64,000 nt of DNA from an uncultured Ruminococcus sp. (GCA_900539465.1 UQCF01000002.1:62001-126000), one strand, 5' to 3'; counted from the first letter of the stretch, positions 8,934-17,869 are shown. A program made the numbers and translations. The notes: generated from the sequence alone by a model not told the origin.

Positions 8934-9950
8934 TCAGCTCTCGAAGCCGTTGGGGTTGTTCTTTTGCCAGCGCCAAGAGTCCTCGCACATTTTTTCGAGG
9001 TCTCTCTCCGCCTTCCATCCAAGTTCTTTATTGGCTTTGCTCGGGTCGGAGTAGCAGGTTGCAAGGTCGCCGGGGCGGCGCGGTGCGATTTTATAATTTA
9101 TCTTAACACCCGAGGCCTTTTCAAATGCCTTTACTATGTCAAGAACACTGTAACCTATGCCTGTGCCGAGGTTATATATATTTATCTCTTTGCATGAGAG
9201 AACCTTTTCAACAGCCTTTATATGACCGAGAGCAAGGTCAACAACGTGAATGTAGTCTCTAACACCTGTGCCGTCCGGAGTGTCGTAATCATTGCCGTAA
9301 ACGCTAAGCTGCGGCAATTTGCCTATGGCAACCTGAGTGATATAAGGCATAAGGTTGTTGGGGATGCCGTTCGGGTTCTCGCCGATAAGACCGCTCTCGT
9401 GTGCGCCGATGGGGTTAAAGTATCTCAAAAGAACAATGCTCCACTCGTTGTCGGCTTTGTAGAGGTCCTGCAAAATGTTTTCAATCATGCACTTTGTTGT
9501 GCCGTAGGGGTTTGTTGTGCCGCCTATGGGCATATCCTCTGTGAGGGGAGACTTGTTTTTCATGCCGTAAACTGTAGCGGAAGAGCTGAACACGATTTTT
9601 TTGCAGCCTGCGTCGCGCATTGCTTCGCAGAGAGTTACTGTTCCGCCGACATTGTTTTCATAGTATTCAAGCGGCTTAACACATGATTCGCCGACCGCTT
9701 TAAGTCCCGCAAAATGAATTACCGCGTCAATTTTATTTTCGCTGAATATTTTGTCAAGTTCATCTCTGTGACGTATATCGGCCTCGTAAAATTTAAAATC
9801 TTTGCCGGTTATTTTTTTGATTCGTTTAAGACTCTCGGGCTGGCTGTTATAGTAGTTGTCAAGAACTATAACGTCATACCCGGCGTTAAGTAATTCCACA
9901 CAAGTGTGAGAGCCGATAAAACCTGCTCCGCCGGTTACCAATATTGACAT
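8934..9950 (-). CDS. galE: UDP-glucose 4-epimerase
   Basis: 338 residues; interconverts UDP-glucose and UDP-galactose. The ATG at 9950 is chosen over an in-frame ATG nine codons upstream because GGAGGA sits seven bases before it. NAD binding is by GGAGFIGSH at the N-terminus. The catalytic SSSATVYG and YGTTK (Tyr-X3-Lys) motifs follow, with the substrate loop VRDYIHVVDLA. It belongs to the extended SDR family and is full length. With lacZ at 35-38 kb it supports galactose use through the Leloir pathway, and it also supplies UDP-galactose for surface glycans. Confidence 0.96.
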   Translation of the reverse strand: MSILVTGGAGFIGSHTCVELLNAGYDVIVLDNYYNSQPESLKRIKKITGKDFKFYEADIRHRDELDKIFSENKIDAVIHFAGLKAVGESCVKPLEYYENNVGGTVTLCEAMRDAGCKKIVFSSSATVYGMKNKSPLTEDMPIGGTTNPYGTTKCMIENILQDLYKADNEWSIVLLRYFNPIGAHESGLIGENPNGIPNNLMPYITQVAIGKLPQLSVYGNDYDTPDGTGVRDYIHVVDLALGHIKAVEKVLSCKEINIYNLGTGIGYSVLDIVKAFEKASGVKINYKIAPRRPGDLATCYSDPSKANKELGWKAERDLEKMCEDSWRWQKNNPNGFES

Positions 9951-10055
9951 AATGATTCCTCCAAAGTATAATTGCATATATAATGCGCTTATATGATATT
10001 ATATTAACAATATCTGTTAATTGCAATAGAAAATTTAACGAATTAAGAGGTCAGT

Positions 10056-10925
10056 ATGAAGAATTTATCGGATATATCGGTCATAAAAGATGTTATGACG
10101 CGCCACGGCTTTACTTTTTCAAAAGCTTTGGGTCAAAATTTTATAGTTAATCCGTCTGTTTGCCCCAGAATTGCGGATGAGGGCGGCGCACGGAGCGGAG
10201 TGTGCGCTCTTGAAATCGGCGCGGGCGTCGGCATTTTAACTGCGGAGCTTGCCGAGCGTGCGGACAAGGTGGTTTGCATAGAGCTTGATGAGCGCCTTTT
10301 GCCCGTGCTTGACGAAACGCTTGCCGATTTTGACAATGTTAAAATAATAAATCAGGACGTTTTGAAGTGTGACCTCAAAAAAATAATCAAAGAAAATTTC
10401 GGTGACTCACCGTTTGTGGTTTGCGCAAATCTGCCTTATTACATCACGTCGCCCGTTATTATGAAGCTGCTCGAAGAACGCATAGGAGCCGAGAGCGTGA
10501 CTGTCATGGTTCAAAAAGAGGCGGCAGAAAGACTTTGCGCTCCTGTCGGTAGCAGAGACGCCGGTGCGGTCACGGTTGCGGTGAATTTTTATGCCGAAGC
10601 ACAAAAGCTGTTTAATGTTTCAAGAGGCTCTTTTATGCCGTCGCCAAAGGTAGACAGTGCGGTTATAAGACTTGACATAAGACACGAGCCGCCGATAAAA
10701 GTGCAAAATGAAAAATTCTTTTTCTCAATGGTCAAAGCGGCTTTTGCACAGAGAAGAAAAACCGCTCCGAATTCTTTAAGCTCCGGTATGTCAATACCCA
10801 AAGAGACTGTTTTGAATGCGCTCAGAAACGGTGGATTCAGCGAAACGGTAAGGCCGGAGAGCTTGACAATGCAGGAACTCGGTTTACTGTGCACAGAGCT
10901 TTATTCTTTGACGGACAAGGAATAA
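10056..10925 (+). CDS. rsmA: 16S rRNA (adenine1518/1519-N6)-dimethyltransferase
   Basis: 289-residue KsgA/RsmA enzyme that dimethylates two adjacent adenines in helix 45 of 16S rRNA late in 30S assembly. It has SKALGQNFIV at the N-terminus, the SAM motif LEIGAGVGILTAELAE, the acidic VCIELDE, and the catalytic NLPYYITSP. The C-terminal helical domain (AFAQRRKTAPNSL) is typical. AAGAGG precedes the ATG. It lies upstream of ogt on the same strand with about 135 bp between them. Confidence 0.96.
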   Translation: MKNLSDISVIKDVMTRHGFTFSKALGQNFIVNPSVCPRIADEGGARSGVCALEIGAGVGILTAELAERADKVVCIELDERLLPVLDETLADFDNVKIINQDVLKCDLKKIIKENFGDSPFVVCANLPYYITSPVIMKLLEERIGAESVTVMVQKEAAERLCAPVGSRDAGAVTVAVNFYAEAQKLFNVSRGSFMPSPKVDSAVIRLDIRHEPPIKVQNEKFFFSMVKAAFAQRRKTAPNSLSSGMSIPKETVLNALRNGGFSETVRPESLTMQELGLLCTELYSLTDKE

Positions 10926-10987
10926 ACTTTACAGCTTAAAAGCTTAAAAACGCCGATTTCCCGGGAAATTTTGCTGAAAAATCAACA

Positions 10988-11030
10988 ATGTAAAGTTTAT
11001 AATCTTTACATAATACGAATAAATGTAAAG
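10988..11030. promoter_or_regulatory. GTAAAG-type inverted repeats before ogt
   Basis: ATGTAAAG (10988-10995), 8 nt, then CTTTACAT (11004-11011) is a perfect inverted repeat. The second arm pairs again with ATGTAAAG at 11023-11030. Another CTTTACA lies at 10927-10933. The same motif recurs at 12029-12270. These look like operator half-sites for a dimeric regulator; the regulator is not known. Confidence 0.45.
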
Positions 11031-11060
11031 GTGCGGCACTTACCGAGGGAGGTAATGCGG

Positions 11061-11525
11061 ATGAATTATATTCAGGTGATTTTTACACCGATAGGGGCAT
11101 TGACCCTTAAAGCGAACGAGAATGAGCTGACCGAAGTCTGCTTCGGGGCAAGTGAGACAGAAGAAAACCGAAATTCCGTGACGGAGCTTGCGGCAAAACA
11201 AATAGAAGAATATTTTGACGGCAAAAGAAAGTCATTCGACGTTTCTCATAAGCTTTACGGCACCGAATTTCAAATAAAAGTGTGGGAGCAGTTAAAAAGT
11301 ATTCCTTACGGTGAAACCGCGGCATATTCGGACATTGCAGAGGCGATAGGCAACCGCTCCGCTTCGCGTGCGGTGGGTATGGCAAACAATAAAAACAAGC
11401 TGCCGATAATTATTCCATGTCACAGGGTAATAGGCAAAAACGGCTCGCTTGTCGGCTATGCCGGTGGGCTTGATATTAAAGAAAAACTGTTGAAGCTTGA
11501 AAAAGAACACACCGACAAAATTTGA
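11061..11525 (+). CDS. ogt: Methylated-DNA-[protein]-cysteine S-methyltransferase
   Basis: 154-residue suicide DNA repair protein that transfers the alkyl group of O6-alkylguanine to its own cysteine. The active-site motif PCHRVIG is present, preceded by a DNA-binding helix (GNRSASRAVGMANNKN) with the arginine finger. The ATG at 11061 is preferred over 11055 because GGGAGGT then lies at normal spacing. The small N-terminal domain is short, as in Ogt rather than Ada fusions. Upstream GTAAAG palindromes may control it. It converges on acpP across a shared hairpin. Confidence 0.93.
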   Translation: MNYIQVIFTPIGALTLKANENELTEVCFGASETEENRNSVTELAAKQIEEYFDGKRKSFDVSHKLYGTEFQIKVWEQLKSIPYGETAAYSDIAEAIGNRSASRAVGMANNKNKLPIIIPCHRVIGKNGSLVGYAGGLDIKEKLLKLEKEHTDKI

Positions 11526-11557
11526 CAAAAACAGCACTGCTTATACATAAAGCAAAG

Positions 11558-11613
11558 AAAGCCATAATCCGTAATTCGGCACACATTAAATGCCGCTTTC
11601 GGATTATAGCTTT
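11558..11613. terminator. Bidirectional hairpin between ogt and acpP, AGCTATAAT type
   Basis: Outer arms 11558-11570 and 11601-11613 pair over 13 positions with one mismatch, with a further inner CGGCA/TGCCG stem and a T-run after the right arm. The outer stem is shared with hairpins at 31064-31112 and 51039-51076. Confidence 0.7.
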
Positions 11614-11632
11614 TTATTTATTTTGCGCTGTA

Positions 11633-11857
11633 TTACTGCTCTTCGATAAAATCAACAATGTCGCCGACGGTCTGAACATTTTCAATCAGCTCATCGGGCA
11701 CCTCGAGCGAAAATTCATTTTCAATGCACGTTACAATGTCAACTATATCCAAACTGCTTGCTCCGAGGTCGTCAACAATATTGCTGTCGAGATTTATATA
11801 ATCTTCTTTGATTTCAAGCTGTTCGCTAAGTATTTTTTTTAGCTTTTCAAAAACCAT
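11633..11857 (-). CDS. acpP: Acyl carrier protein
   Basis: 74 residues, the standard size for a fatty-acid synthesis ACP. The phosphopantetheine site is GASSLDIVD, so the usual D-S-L reads S-S-L with the attachment serine kept. The protein is strongly acidic with a four-helix pattern. AAGGAG precedes the ATG. It stands alone rather than in a fab operon, with its own promoter at 11899-11927, and converges with ogt. It could instead be a second, specialised ACP, since no fab genes are nearby. Confidence 0.93.
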   Translation of the reverse strand: MVFEKLKKILSEQLEIKEDYINLDSNIVDDLGASSLDIVDIVTCIENEFSLEVPDELIENVQTVGDIVDFIEEQ

Positions 11858-11898
11858 TTTATGCGCTCCTTTAGGTCTTTATAAATTAGTGTAAACAC

Positions 11899-11927
11899 AT
11901 ATTAGTGATTTTTCGGCGATTTGTCAA
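11899..11927 (-). promoter_or_regulatory. Promoter of acpP
   Basis: Minus-strand TTGACA (11927-11922), exactly 17 nt, and TAATAT (11904-11899). The palindrome GTGTAAACAC lies just downstream at 11890-11899, overlapping the -10 by one base, and could be an operator. Confidence 0.7.
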
Positions 11928-12319
11928 TATATTTTTTGAAGTTATAAAACATCAAGATTTAATGCAAAAATATTCCTCAGAAATGCATATAAAACTTAGG
12001 AATGAATATTGTTTTGCAAAATTTATTTGTAAAGCGTTTTACTTGCTCCGAAAGTCTAAAAACTTGTCGCCTGTGCAAAACTCTGTGGAAAATGTGCAAA
12101 ATCAAGGCTGTTTTGCCCCAATTTTGACAGGCAGAGGAGTAAATTTGTAAAGGAAATAACTTTACACGGAAAAATATGTCTAAAAAAGAAATTTTAAAAA
12201 TTTTATTCGCAGTGTATATACGGGCTAATATTCACTTGATTTATTTTACTGCAAAGTAAAGTCGCTTTACACATAAAAATCAGGCAATTTTTGGCTTAAA
12301 ATAAGCGTTTGAGACTGTT
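11928..12319. other. Gene-free stretch with repeated GTAAAG palindromes
   Basis: No convincing gene lies between the acpP promoter and dusB; an 81-codon open frame on the plus strand at 11905-12150 lacks coding character. The stretch is AT-rich and carries GTAAA-GCGT-TTTAC (12029-12042), TGTAAAG-N7-CTTTACA (12146-12166) and GTAAAG-TCG-CTTTAC (12256-12270). Spacers vary from 3 to 8 nt between copies, so these may be sites of one regulator, small hairpins, or both. Confidence 0.5.
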
Positions 12320-13294
12320 TTATGCTATGTTTGCACATTCTATAACTTTTTGTGAAAGAGCGCGAAGTTCAGACATATTTTCGAGCTTTCCTATCTCCTG
12401 ACGCATACTTGCCGCACCCCTCATTCCTTTTATATACCATGAGGCATGTTTGCGCGCTTCGCGCATACCGATATAATCACCCTTATATTCGCAAAGCTTT
12501 TCTATATGCGTGAGCATGATCTGCATTTTTTCTTCTACCGTGGGTTCGGGCAAAATCTCTCTCGTTTCAAGGTATGCGTTTATCTGTGAAAATATCCACG
12601 GCGCACCGAGCGCAGCTCTGCCGATCATCAAAAAGTCACAGCCGGTTTCGTCGAGCATCTTTTTTGCGCTTGCGCCGTCAACAATATCACCGTTGCCGAT
12701 TACGGGAATTTTAACATTCTTTTTCACTTCGGCAATCATACCGATGTTTACGGGCGGAGCATACATTTGCTGTTTCGTTCTGCCATGAACGGTTATTGCG
12801 TCCGCGCCGTTTTCTTCGCAAATTTTTGCCATTGTTACGGCGTTTAAGCTGCTCTCATCCCAGCCGATGCGAATTTTAACGCTTAGCGGAACAGAAACCG
12901 CGTCTTTGACTTTCTTTATAATTTTGCCTGCAAGTTCGGGGTCTTTAAGCAGAGCGGAACCGCCGCCGTTGCCGGATATTTTTGGTGCGGGGCAACCCAT
13001 GTTTATATCTATAAAATCGGGCTTGCAAAATTCTTCTGCTTTTTTTGCCGCCTCTGCCATAATTTGCGGGTCGTCGCCGAATATCTGTGCACCCGTGGGG
13101 CGTTCAGCATTTGATATGAGCAAAAGCTCTTTGGATTTTTTATCTTGCATGGTAAGGCCTTTTGAGCTTACCATTTCTGTTATACAATAAGCCGCGCCGT
13201 ATTGCATACACAACTCTCTCATTGCACGGTCAGCAACACCTGCCATCGGCGCGAGTGCGGCATGACCGCTTATATTTAAACTGCCTATTTTCAT
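12320..13294 (-). CDS. dusB: tRNA-dihydrouridine synthase
   Basis: 324-residue FMN enzyme that reduces specific uridines in the tRNA D-loop. It shows the FMN-barrel start ALAPMAGVADRA, the catalytic cysteine in NMGCPAPK, the phosphate-binding VHGRTKQQMY and the FMN-site GNGDIVDG. The C-terminal helical tRNA-binding domain includes REARKHASWYIKG. The ATG at 13294 is chosen because GGAAGTGAT lies just upstream; an upstream in-frame ATG adds 14 residues without support. It diverges from polA. The DusB-type assignment rests on overall motifs. Confidence 0.93.
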   Translation of the reverse strand: MKIGSLNISGHAALAPMAGVADRAMRELCMQYGAAYCITEMVSSKGLTMQDKKSKELLLISNAERPTGAQIFGDDPQIMAEAAKKAEEFCKPDFIDINMGCPAPKISGNGGGSALLKDPELAGKIIKKVKDAVSVPLSVKIRIGWDESSLNAVTMAKICEENGADAITVHGRTKQQMYAPPVNIGMIAEVKKNVKIPVIGNGDIVDGASAKKMLDETGCDFLMIGRAALGAPWIFSQINAYLETREILPEPTVEEKMQIMLTHIEKLCEYKGDYIGMREARKHASWYIKGMRGAASMRQEIGKLENMSELRALSQKVIECANIA

Positions 13295-13349
13295 ATTATC
13301 ACTTCCGAGAAAATATTTTAACATAATATCACACACCGTGTCAAAAATA

Positions 13350-13358
13350 TGTTATAAT
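13350..13358 (+). promoter_or_regulatory. Extended -10 promoter of polA
   Basis: TGTTATAAT (TG at 13350-13351, TATAAT at 13353-13358) lies 40 bp before the polA start. No good -35 is seen, as expected for an extended -10 promoter. Confidence 0.5.
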
Positions 13359-13397
13359 ATATCGGCAAATACTCTATGTCGGATACGGAGGGTTAAA

Positions 13398-15962
13398 ATG
13401 AGATTTCTTGTTATAGACGGCAACAGCATAGTTAACCGCGCTTTTTACGGAATTAAGGTGCTCACAACAAAGGACGGCAGATTTACAAATGCTATTCAGG
13501 GCTTTATGAATATTTTTTTGAGCCTTAAAAAGGAGTATTCTCCCGATCGTGTGGCGGTGGCGTTTGATTTAAAAGCTCCGACTTTCAGACATAAGATATA
13601 TAAAGACTACAAGGCAGGCAGAAAGCCCATGCCCGATGAGCTCCGTCAGCAAATCCCGGTGTTAAAAGATTTGCTGAAATCTCTCGGCTACAAAATAGTT
13701 GAGTGCGAGGGCTGGGAGGCAGACGACATTCTCGGAACTGTTGCCAAAGCCTGCACAGGTGATGATAAGTGCTTCATTGCCACGGGAGACAGAGACAGCT
13801 TGCAGCTTATCGGCGACAACAGCACAGTTTTACTCGCAACGAGCAAGGGGACTGTCGTTTATGACAAAGCAAAGCTTTTTGAAGACTACGGCGTTGAGCC
13901 TTATCAGATGATAGAACTCAAAGCTTTACAGGGTGACTCCTCAGACAATATTCCGGGTATTCCGGGTGTAGGACCTAAAACGGCAGGCGATCTTATTAAA
14001 AAATATACCACCGTTGACAATATATATAAAAATATAGATTCTTTGGATATTCGGCAAACCTTAAAGGACAAGCTCTCGGCAAATAAAGAGCTTGCGTATT
14101 TGAGCAGGGATCTCGGTACAATAAGAACAAATGCGCCGATAGATATGAATTTTGACGATTATATACCGTCAAATGTCGATGAATCGTCTGCTCTTAAAGT
14201 TTTAACAAGCCTTGAAATGTATAAAATAATAGAAAATATCGGTCTTGATTCGAGCAAGGCAGAGATAAAAGAGCTTAAATCCTCTACGGTTGCCGAGATT
14301 AAAAATGCAGATTCGTTCTCGTCGATAAATATAAAGGACAAGCTTTATTTCTGCTTTGAATATTCCGACGCCGACATAGTGAAAGCCGCCGTGTCGGACG
14401 GTGAAAACGTATATGTCATAAATAACGACAGCTTTACTTTTGCGGCGGAACTGGCAGATATATTGAAAAACGGCGATATAGAAAAAACCGTTTATAATGT
14501 AAAACTTTTATATGAATGGTGTTTTAGGCGCGATATTGAGCCGCAGGGCAAAATAAACGATACACTCCTTGCGGGGTATATACTGAACCCCACCGGCAGC
14601 GACTATGCACCGACAAGGCTTGCTTCGGAATATTCCGCGGTAACTCCGCATTTTGAGACAGATATAGATGAAGCTGCCTGCGCCGCAGTCATGCCTGCAC
14701 TTTGGGAACGATTGAGAGCACTGATTGAAGAAAACGGTCAAACATCTTTGCTTTATGATATTGAAATTCCTTTTGCAAAGGTGCTCGCTTCTATGGAAAC
14801 CGTCGGATTTCTTGTTGATAAAGAGGGCATAGCCGAATACGGAGATGTGCTTCAATCTAAAATTGACGATATAGTAAAAGAAATATATTCGGCCGCCGGC
14901 GAGGAGTTTAATATAAATTCACCTAAACAGCTCGGAGAGATTCTTTTTACAAAGCTCGGACTGCCTGCGAGGAAGAAAACAAAAAGCGGTTATTCGACAA
15001 GCGCCGATGTTCTTGATGACCTTGCGGACAGTTACCCGATAGTGGCTCTTGTGCTTGAATACAGAACCCTTGCAAAGCTCAAATCAACATATTGCGAGGG
15101 ACTTTTAAAAGAAATTGCTCCCGACGGGCGTATTCGCTCCACCTTGAGCCAAACAGAGACAAGAACGGGCAGAATTTCATCTGCAGAGCCTAATTTGCAA
15201 AATATTCCCGTTCGCACAAGCGTCGGCAGGGAGTTCCGCAAATTTTTTGTCGCACAGCCGGGCTATAAGCTTGTTGACGCCGACTATTCGCAGATTGAAC
15301 TCAGAGTTTTGGCGCACATAGCAGACGACAAGGCAATGATCGATGCTTTTAACAATAATATGGATATTCATACGGTTACCGCCTCGCAGGTGTTTAATAT
15401 GCCTGCCGATATGGTAACTCCGCTTATGAGAAGCAAGGCAAAAGCCGTGAATTTCGGCATAGTTTACGGCATCGGCGCATTCTCTTTGGCTAAAGATATA
15501 AAAGTAACGCGCAAAGAGGCAGATTCTTATATAAAAGGTTACCTCGCACATTACAGCGGAATTGATGCTTATATGAAAAACGTTGCCGAAAAAGCAAAGA
15601 CAGACGGATATGTTTCTACCGTTTTCGGCAGGAGACGTCCTTTGCCGGAGCTTAGATCGACAAACTTCAATACAAGGGCTTTCGGCGAAAGAGTTGCAAG
15701 GAATATGCCCATACAGGGTACGGCGGCGGATATTATTAAAATTGCAATGATAAAGGTCTATGACCGCCTAAAGGCAGAAAATCTCAAAGCAAAAATTATA
15801 ATGCAGGTTCACGACGAAATAATAGTCGAAGCACCAGAGAATGAAGCGGAGCACGTGGCACAGATTCTTTCTTACGAAATGGAAAATGCCTGCAAAATGA
15901 AAGTGAAGCTCCTTGCGGACGTTCACATAGGCTCTACTTGGTATGAGGCAAAGGGGGATTAA
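13398..15962 (+). CDS. polA: DNA polymerase I
   Basis: 854 residues from the ATG at 13398 (GGAGGG upstream). It fills gaps and removes RNA primers. Residues 1-290 are the 5'-3' exonuclease (VIDGNSIVNRAFYG, EGWEADDILG, GDRDSLQL, SDNIPGIPGVGPKTA). The middle domain has the 3'-5' exonuclease fold but shows FCFEYSDADI where proofreading enzymes keep DxE, so proofreading is probably lost, as in many Firmicutes. The polymerase domain has motif A DADYSQIELRVLAHI, motif B RSKAKAVNFGIVYG and motif C MQVHDEI. It is first of three tightly packed genes: the stop lies 1 nt before the next ATG. Confidence 0.97.
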   Translation: MRFLVIDGNSIVNRAFYGIKVLTTKDGRFTNAIQGFMNIFLSLKKEYSPDRVAVAFDLKAPTFRHKIYKDYKAGRKPMPDELRQQIPVLKDLLKSLGYKIVECEGWEADDILGTVAKACTGDDKCFIATGDRDSLQLIGDNSTVLLATSKGTVVYDKAKLFEDYGVEPYQMIELKALQGDSSDNIPGIPGVGPKTAGDLIKKYTTVDNIYKNIDSLDIRQTLKDKLSANKELAYLSRDLGTIRTNAPIDMNFDDYIPSNVDESSALKVLTSLEMYKIIENIGLDSSKAEIKELKSSTVAEIKNADSFSSINIKDKLYFCFEYSDADIVKAAVSDGENVYVINNDSFTFAAELADILKNGDIEKTVYNVKLLYEWCFRRDIEPQGKINDTLLAGYILNPTGSDYAPTRLASEYSAVTPHFETDIDEAACAAVMPALWERLRALIEENGQTSLLYDIEIPFAKVLASMETVGFLVDKEGIAEYGDVLQSKIDDIVKEIYSAAGEEFNINSPKQLGEILFTKLGLPARKKTKSGYSTSADVLDDLADSYPIVALVLEYRTLAKLKSTYCEGLLKEIAPDGRIRSTLSQTETRTGRISSAEPNLQNIPVRTSVGREFRKFFVAQPGYKLVDADYSQIELRVLAHIADDKAMIDAFNNNMDIHTVTASQVFNMPADMVTPLMRSKAKAVNFGIVYGIGAFSLAKDIKVTRKEADSYIKGYLAHYSGIDAYMKNVAEKAKTDGYVSTVFGRRRPLPELRSTNFNTRAFGERVARNMPIQGTAADIIKIAMIKVYDRLKAENLKAKIIMQVHDEIIVEAPENEAEHVAQILSYEMENACKMKVKLLADVHIGSTWYEAKGD

Positions 15963-15963
15963 A

Positions 15964-16815
15964 ATGCACATTACTTTTGTCTGCACAGGCAACACCTGCC
16001 GAAGCCCTATGGCAGAGGGGATATTTAATTCCATTATAAATGAAAGAAATCTTAAGGATTTTAGCTGTGAAAGCTGCGGCATTTACGCATATCCCGGTGA
16101 TGAAGTGACCCCGGAGGCAGTCGAAGCCGTGAAAAAATACGGTGCGGATATTTCCTCTCACCGCAGCAGGGCATTCAGCCGATATATAATAGATAATACG
16201 GATCTTTTTGTCTGCATGACCGCGTCACATGCGGCGGCAGTCAAAACGGTTGCACCGAATAAAAAAACAGTTGTTCTCGGCGTGAGCGACCCTTACGGCG
16301 GCAACGCGGCGGTTTATGATGACTGTGCGGCGCAGATTAAAGCGTCGCTTGATATTCTCACCGATTTGCTTACTGTTAAAATTACGGATTTTTGCAAAGC
16401 CGATGTCCGCGGTGTTTATGAACTCGAAAAGGAATGTTTTTCTTCACCCTGGAGCATTGAGGGCATAGAGGCGGAGCTTGATAACGACACGGCGCACTTT
16501 CTCTGTGCCAAATCCGGCGATAAGGTGATGGCTTATCTCGGTGTGCATGAGGTTGCCGGCGAGGCTTATATCTCAAATATCGCTGTTTCCGCACCTTACA
16601 GAAAAAACGGAATTGCCTCATCTTTAATGGATAAGGCGGAGCGGAATGCAAAAGAACGCGAGTGCGAGTTTATATCTCTCGAGGTTCGCAAAAGCAACTC
16701 CGCCGCGATAAATCTTTATAAAAAAAGAGGCTACACCGTCAGGGGCGAGAGAAAAGATTTTTACTCCGAGCCTAAAGAAGACGCCTTGATAATGACATTG
16801 GATTTAAAGGAATGA
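15964..16815 (+). CDS. Low-molecular-weight phosphotyrosine phosphatase fused to RimI acetyltransferase
   Basis: 283 residues in one uninterrupted frame. Residues 1-138 form a low-molecular-weight protein phosphatase: the P-loop CTGNTCRSPMAE (C-X5-R-S) at residue 8 and the general-acid loop VSDPYGG near residue 113. Residues about 142-283 form a GNAT domain of the RimI type, with the acetyl-CoA loop YRKNGIASSLMDKAE, VRKSNSAAINLYKKRGY and the C-terminal EDALIMTL. RimI acetylates the N-terminus of ribosomal protein bS18. The gene lies 4 bp before tsaD, the usual RimI neighbour, so the acetyltransferase half is in its normal place and the phosphatase half is the addition. Confidence 0.88.
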   Translation: MHITFVCTGNTCRSPMAEGIFNSIINERNLKDFSCESCGIYAYPGDEVTPEAVEAVKKYGADISSHRSRAFSRYIIDNTDLFVCMTASHAAAVKTVAPNKKTVVLGVSDPYGGNAAVYDDCAAQIKASLDILTDLLTVKITDFCKADVRGVYELEKECFSSPWSIEGIEAELDNDTAHFLCAKSGDKVMAYLGVHEVAGEAYISNIAVSAPYRKNGIASSLMDKAERNAKERECEFISLEVRKSNSAAINLYKKRGYTVRGERKDFYSEPKEDALIMTLDLKE

Positions 16816-16819
16816 TAAC

Positions 16820-17824
16820 ATGAAAATATTGGGAATAGAATCCTCCTGTGACGAGACGGCGGCATCTGTTGTTGAAGACGGCAGAACGGTGCTTTCAAAC
16901 ATAGTCGCTTCACAGGTTGAAGAGCATAAAATATACGGCGGAGTTGTGCCTGAAATAGCTTCCCGCCGCCACACGGAGGCGATAAGCGGAGTTGTCAGAG
17001 CCGCTCTCGGTGACGCGGGCTGCACGATAAGAGACATTGATGCGGTTGCCGTCACATACGCTCCGGGGCTTATCGGTGCGCTTTTGGTAGGCGTGAATTT
17101 TGCAAAAGGATTGTCTTATTCTTCCGAAAGACCGCTTGTCCCCGTGCATCATTTGCGCTCGCACATTGCTTCAAACTACATATCGCACCCGGATTTAAAG
17201 CCGCCGTTTTTGTGCCTTGTCGTTTCGGGCGGTCACAGCCATATAATAGAGGTTAAAGATTATACCGATTTTAAAATTATAGGCTACACTCACGATGACG
17301 CGGCAGGAGAGGCGATGGATAAAGCCGCGAGAGCCATGGGTCTTCCATACCCCGGCGGACTGAATCTTGACAAAGCCGCGGCAAACGGCGACCCGAAAGC
17401 ATTTAAGCTTCCGCACCCGAGAGTGGACGGTGCACCTTATGATTTCAGTTTTTCGGGGCTTAAAACCGCGGTGCTTAACATTATAAATTCGCTCAAACAA
17501 AAGGGCGAAGAGGTAAACGTACCTGATCTCGGCGCGTCATATATAAACGCGGTTGTAGATTGCCTTTGCGGCAATACGCAAAAAGCGGCGGAGAATCTCG
17601 GATATAAAAAAATCGTGCTTGCCGGAGGTGTTTCGGCAAATTCGGTTTTGAGAAGAAGAATGACCGAGCTTTGCCAAAAGAAAAATTGGTCGCTTTATTA
17701 TCCCGAGCTTAAATATTGCGGTGATAACGGCGCAATGGTTGCGGCGCAGGGCTATTATGAATTCGTCGGCGGCAACACGGCTTCTCTTGACTTGAACGCA
17801 GTCGCAAGCCTTTCAATTGAATAA
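16820..17824 (+). CDS. tsaD: tRNA N6-adenosine threonylcarbamoyltransferase
   Basis: 334-residue Kae1/TsaD protein of the ASKHA fold. It transfers threonylcarbamoyl to A37 of ANN-decoding tRNAs (t6A) with TsaB and TsaE. Visible motifs are GIESSCDETAASVVEDG, the metal-binding HHLRSHIAS, VVSGGHSHI, and FSFSGLKTAV. The length is normal. It ends the polA-phosphatase/RimI-tsaD operon and is followed by a strong terminator. tsaB and tsaE are not in this window. Confidence 0.97.
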   Translation: MKILGIESSCDETAASVVEDGRTVLSNIVASQVEEHKIYGGVVPEIASRRHTEAISGVVRAALGDAGCTIRDIDAVAVTYAPGLIGALLVGVNFAKGLSYSSERPLVPVHHLRSHIASNYISHPDLKPPFLCLVVSGGHSHIIEVKDYTDFKIIGYTHDDAAGEAMDKAARAMGLPYPGGLNLDKAAANGDPKAFKLPHPRVDGAPYDFSFSGLKTAVLNIINSLKQKGEEVNVPDLGASYINAVVDCLCGNTQKAAENLGYKKIVLAGGVSANSVLRRRMTELCQKKNWSLYYPELKYCGDNGAMVAAQGYYEFVGGNTASLDLNAVASLSIE

Positions 17825-17835
17825 TGCTATACGGC

Positions 17836-17869
17836 ACGGCAGTGGGCGAGAGCTCACCGCCGTTTTTTT
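17836..17869 (+). terminator. Terminator after tsaD
   Basis: A 12-position stem (17836-17847 with 17852-17863, one mismatch and one G-U pair) is followed by seven T residues. Confidence 0.85.

Noticed and set aside
8318..9106. 262-codon plus-strand frame opposite hflX and galE
   Set aside because: It spans the ends of two real convergent-strand genes and has no family motif.
11905..12150. An 81-codon plus-strand frame between acpP and dusB
   Set aside because: It overlaps the acpP promoter, has no ribosome-binding site and no coding-like composition.
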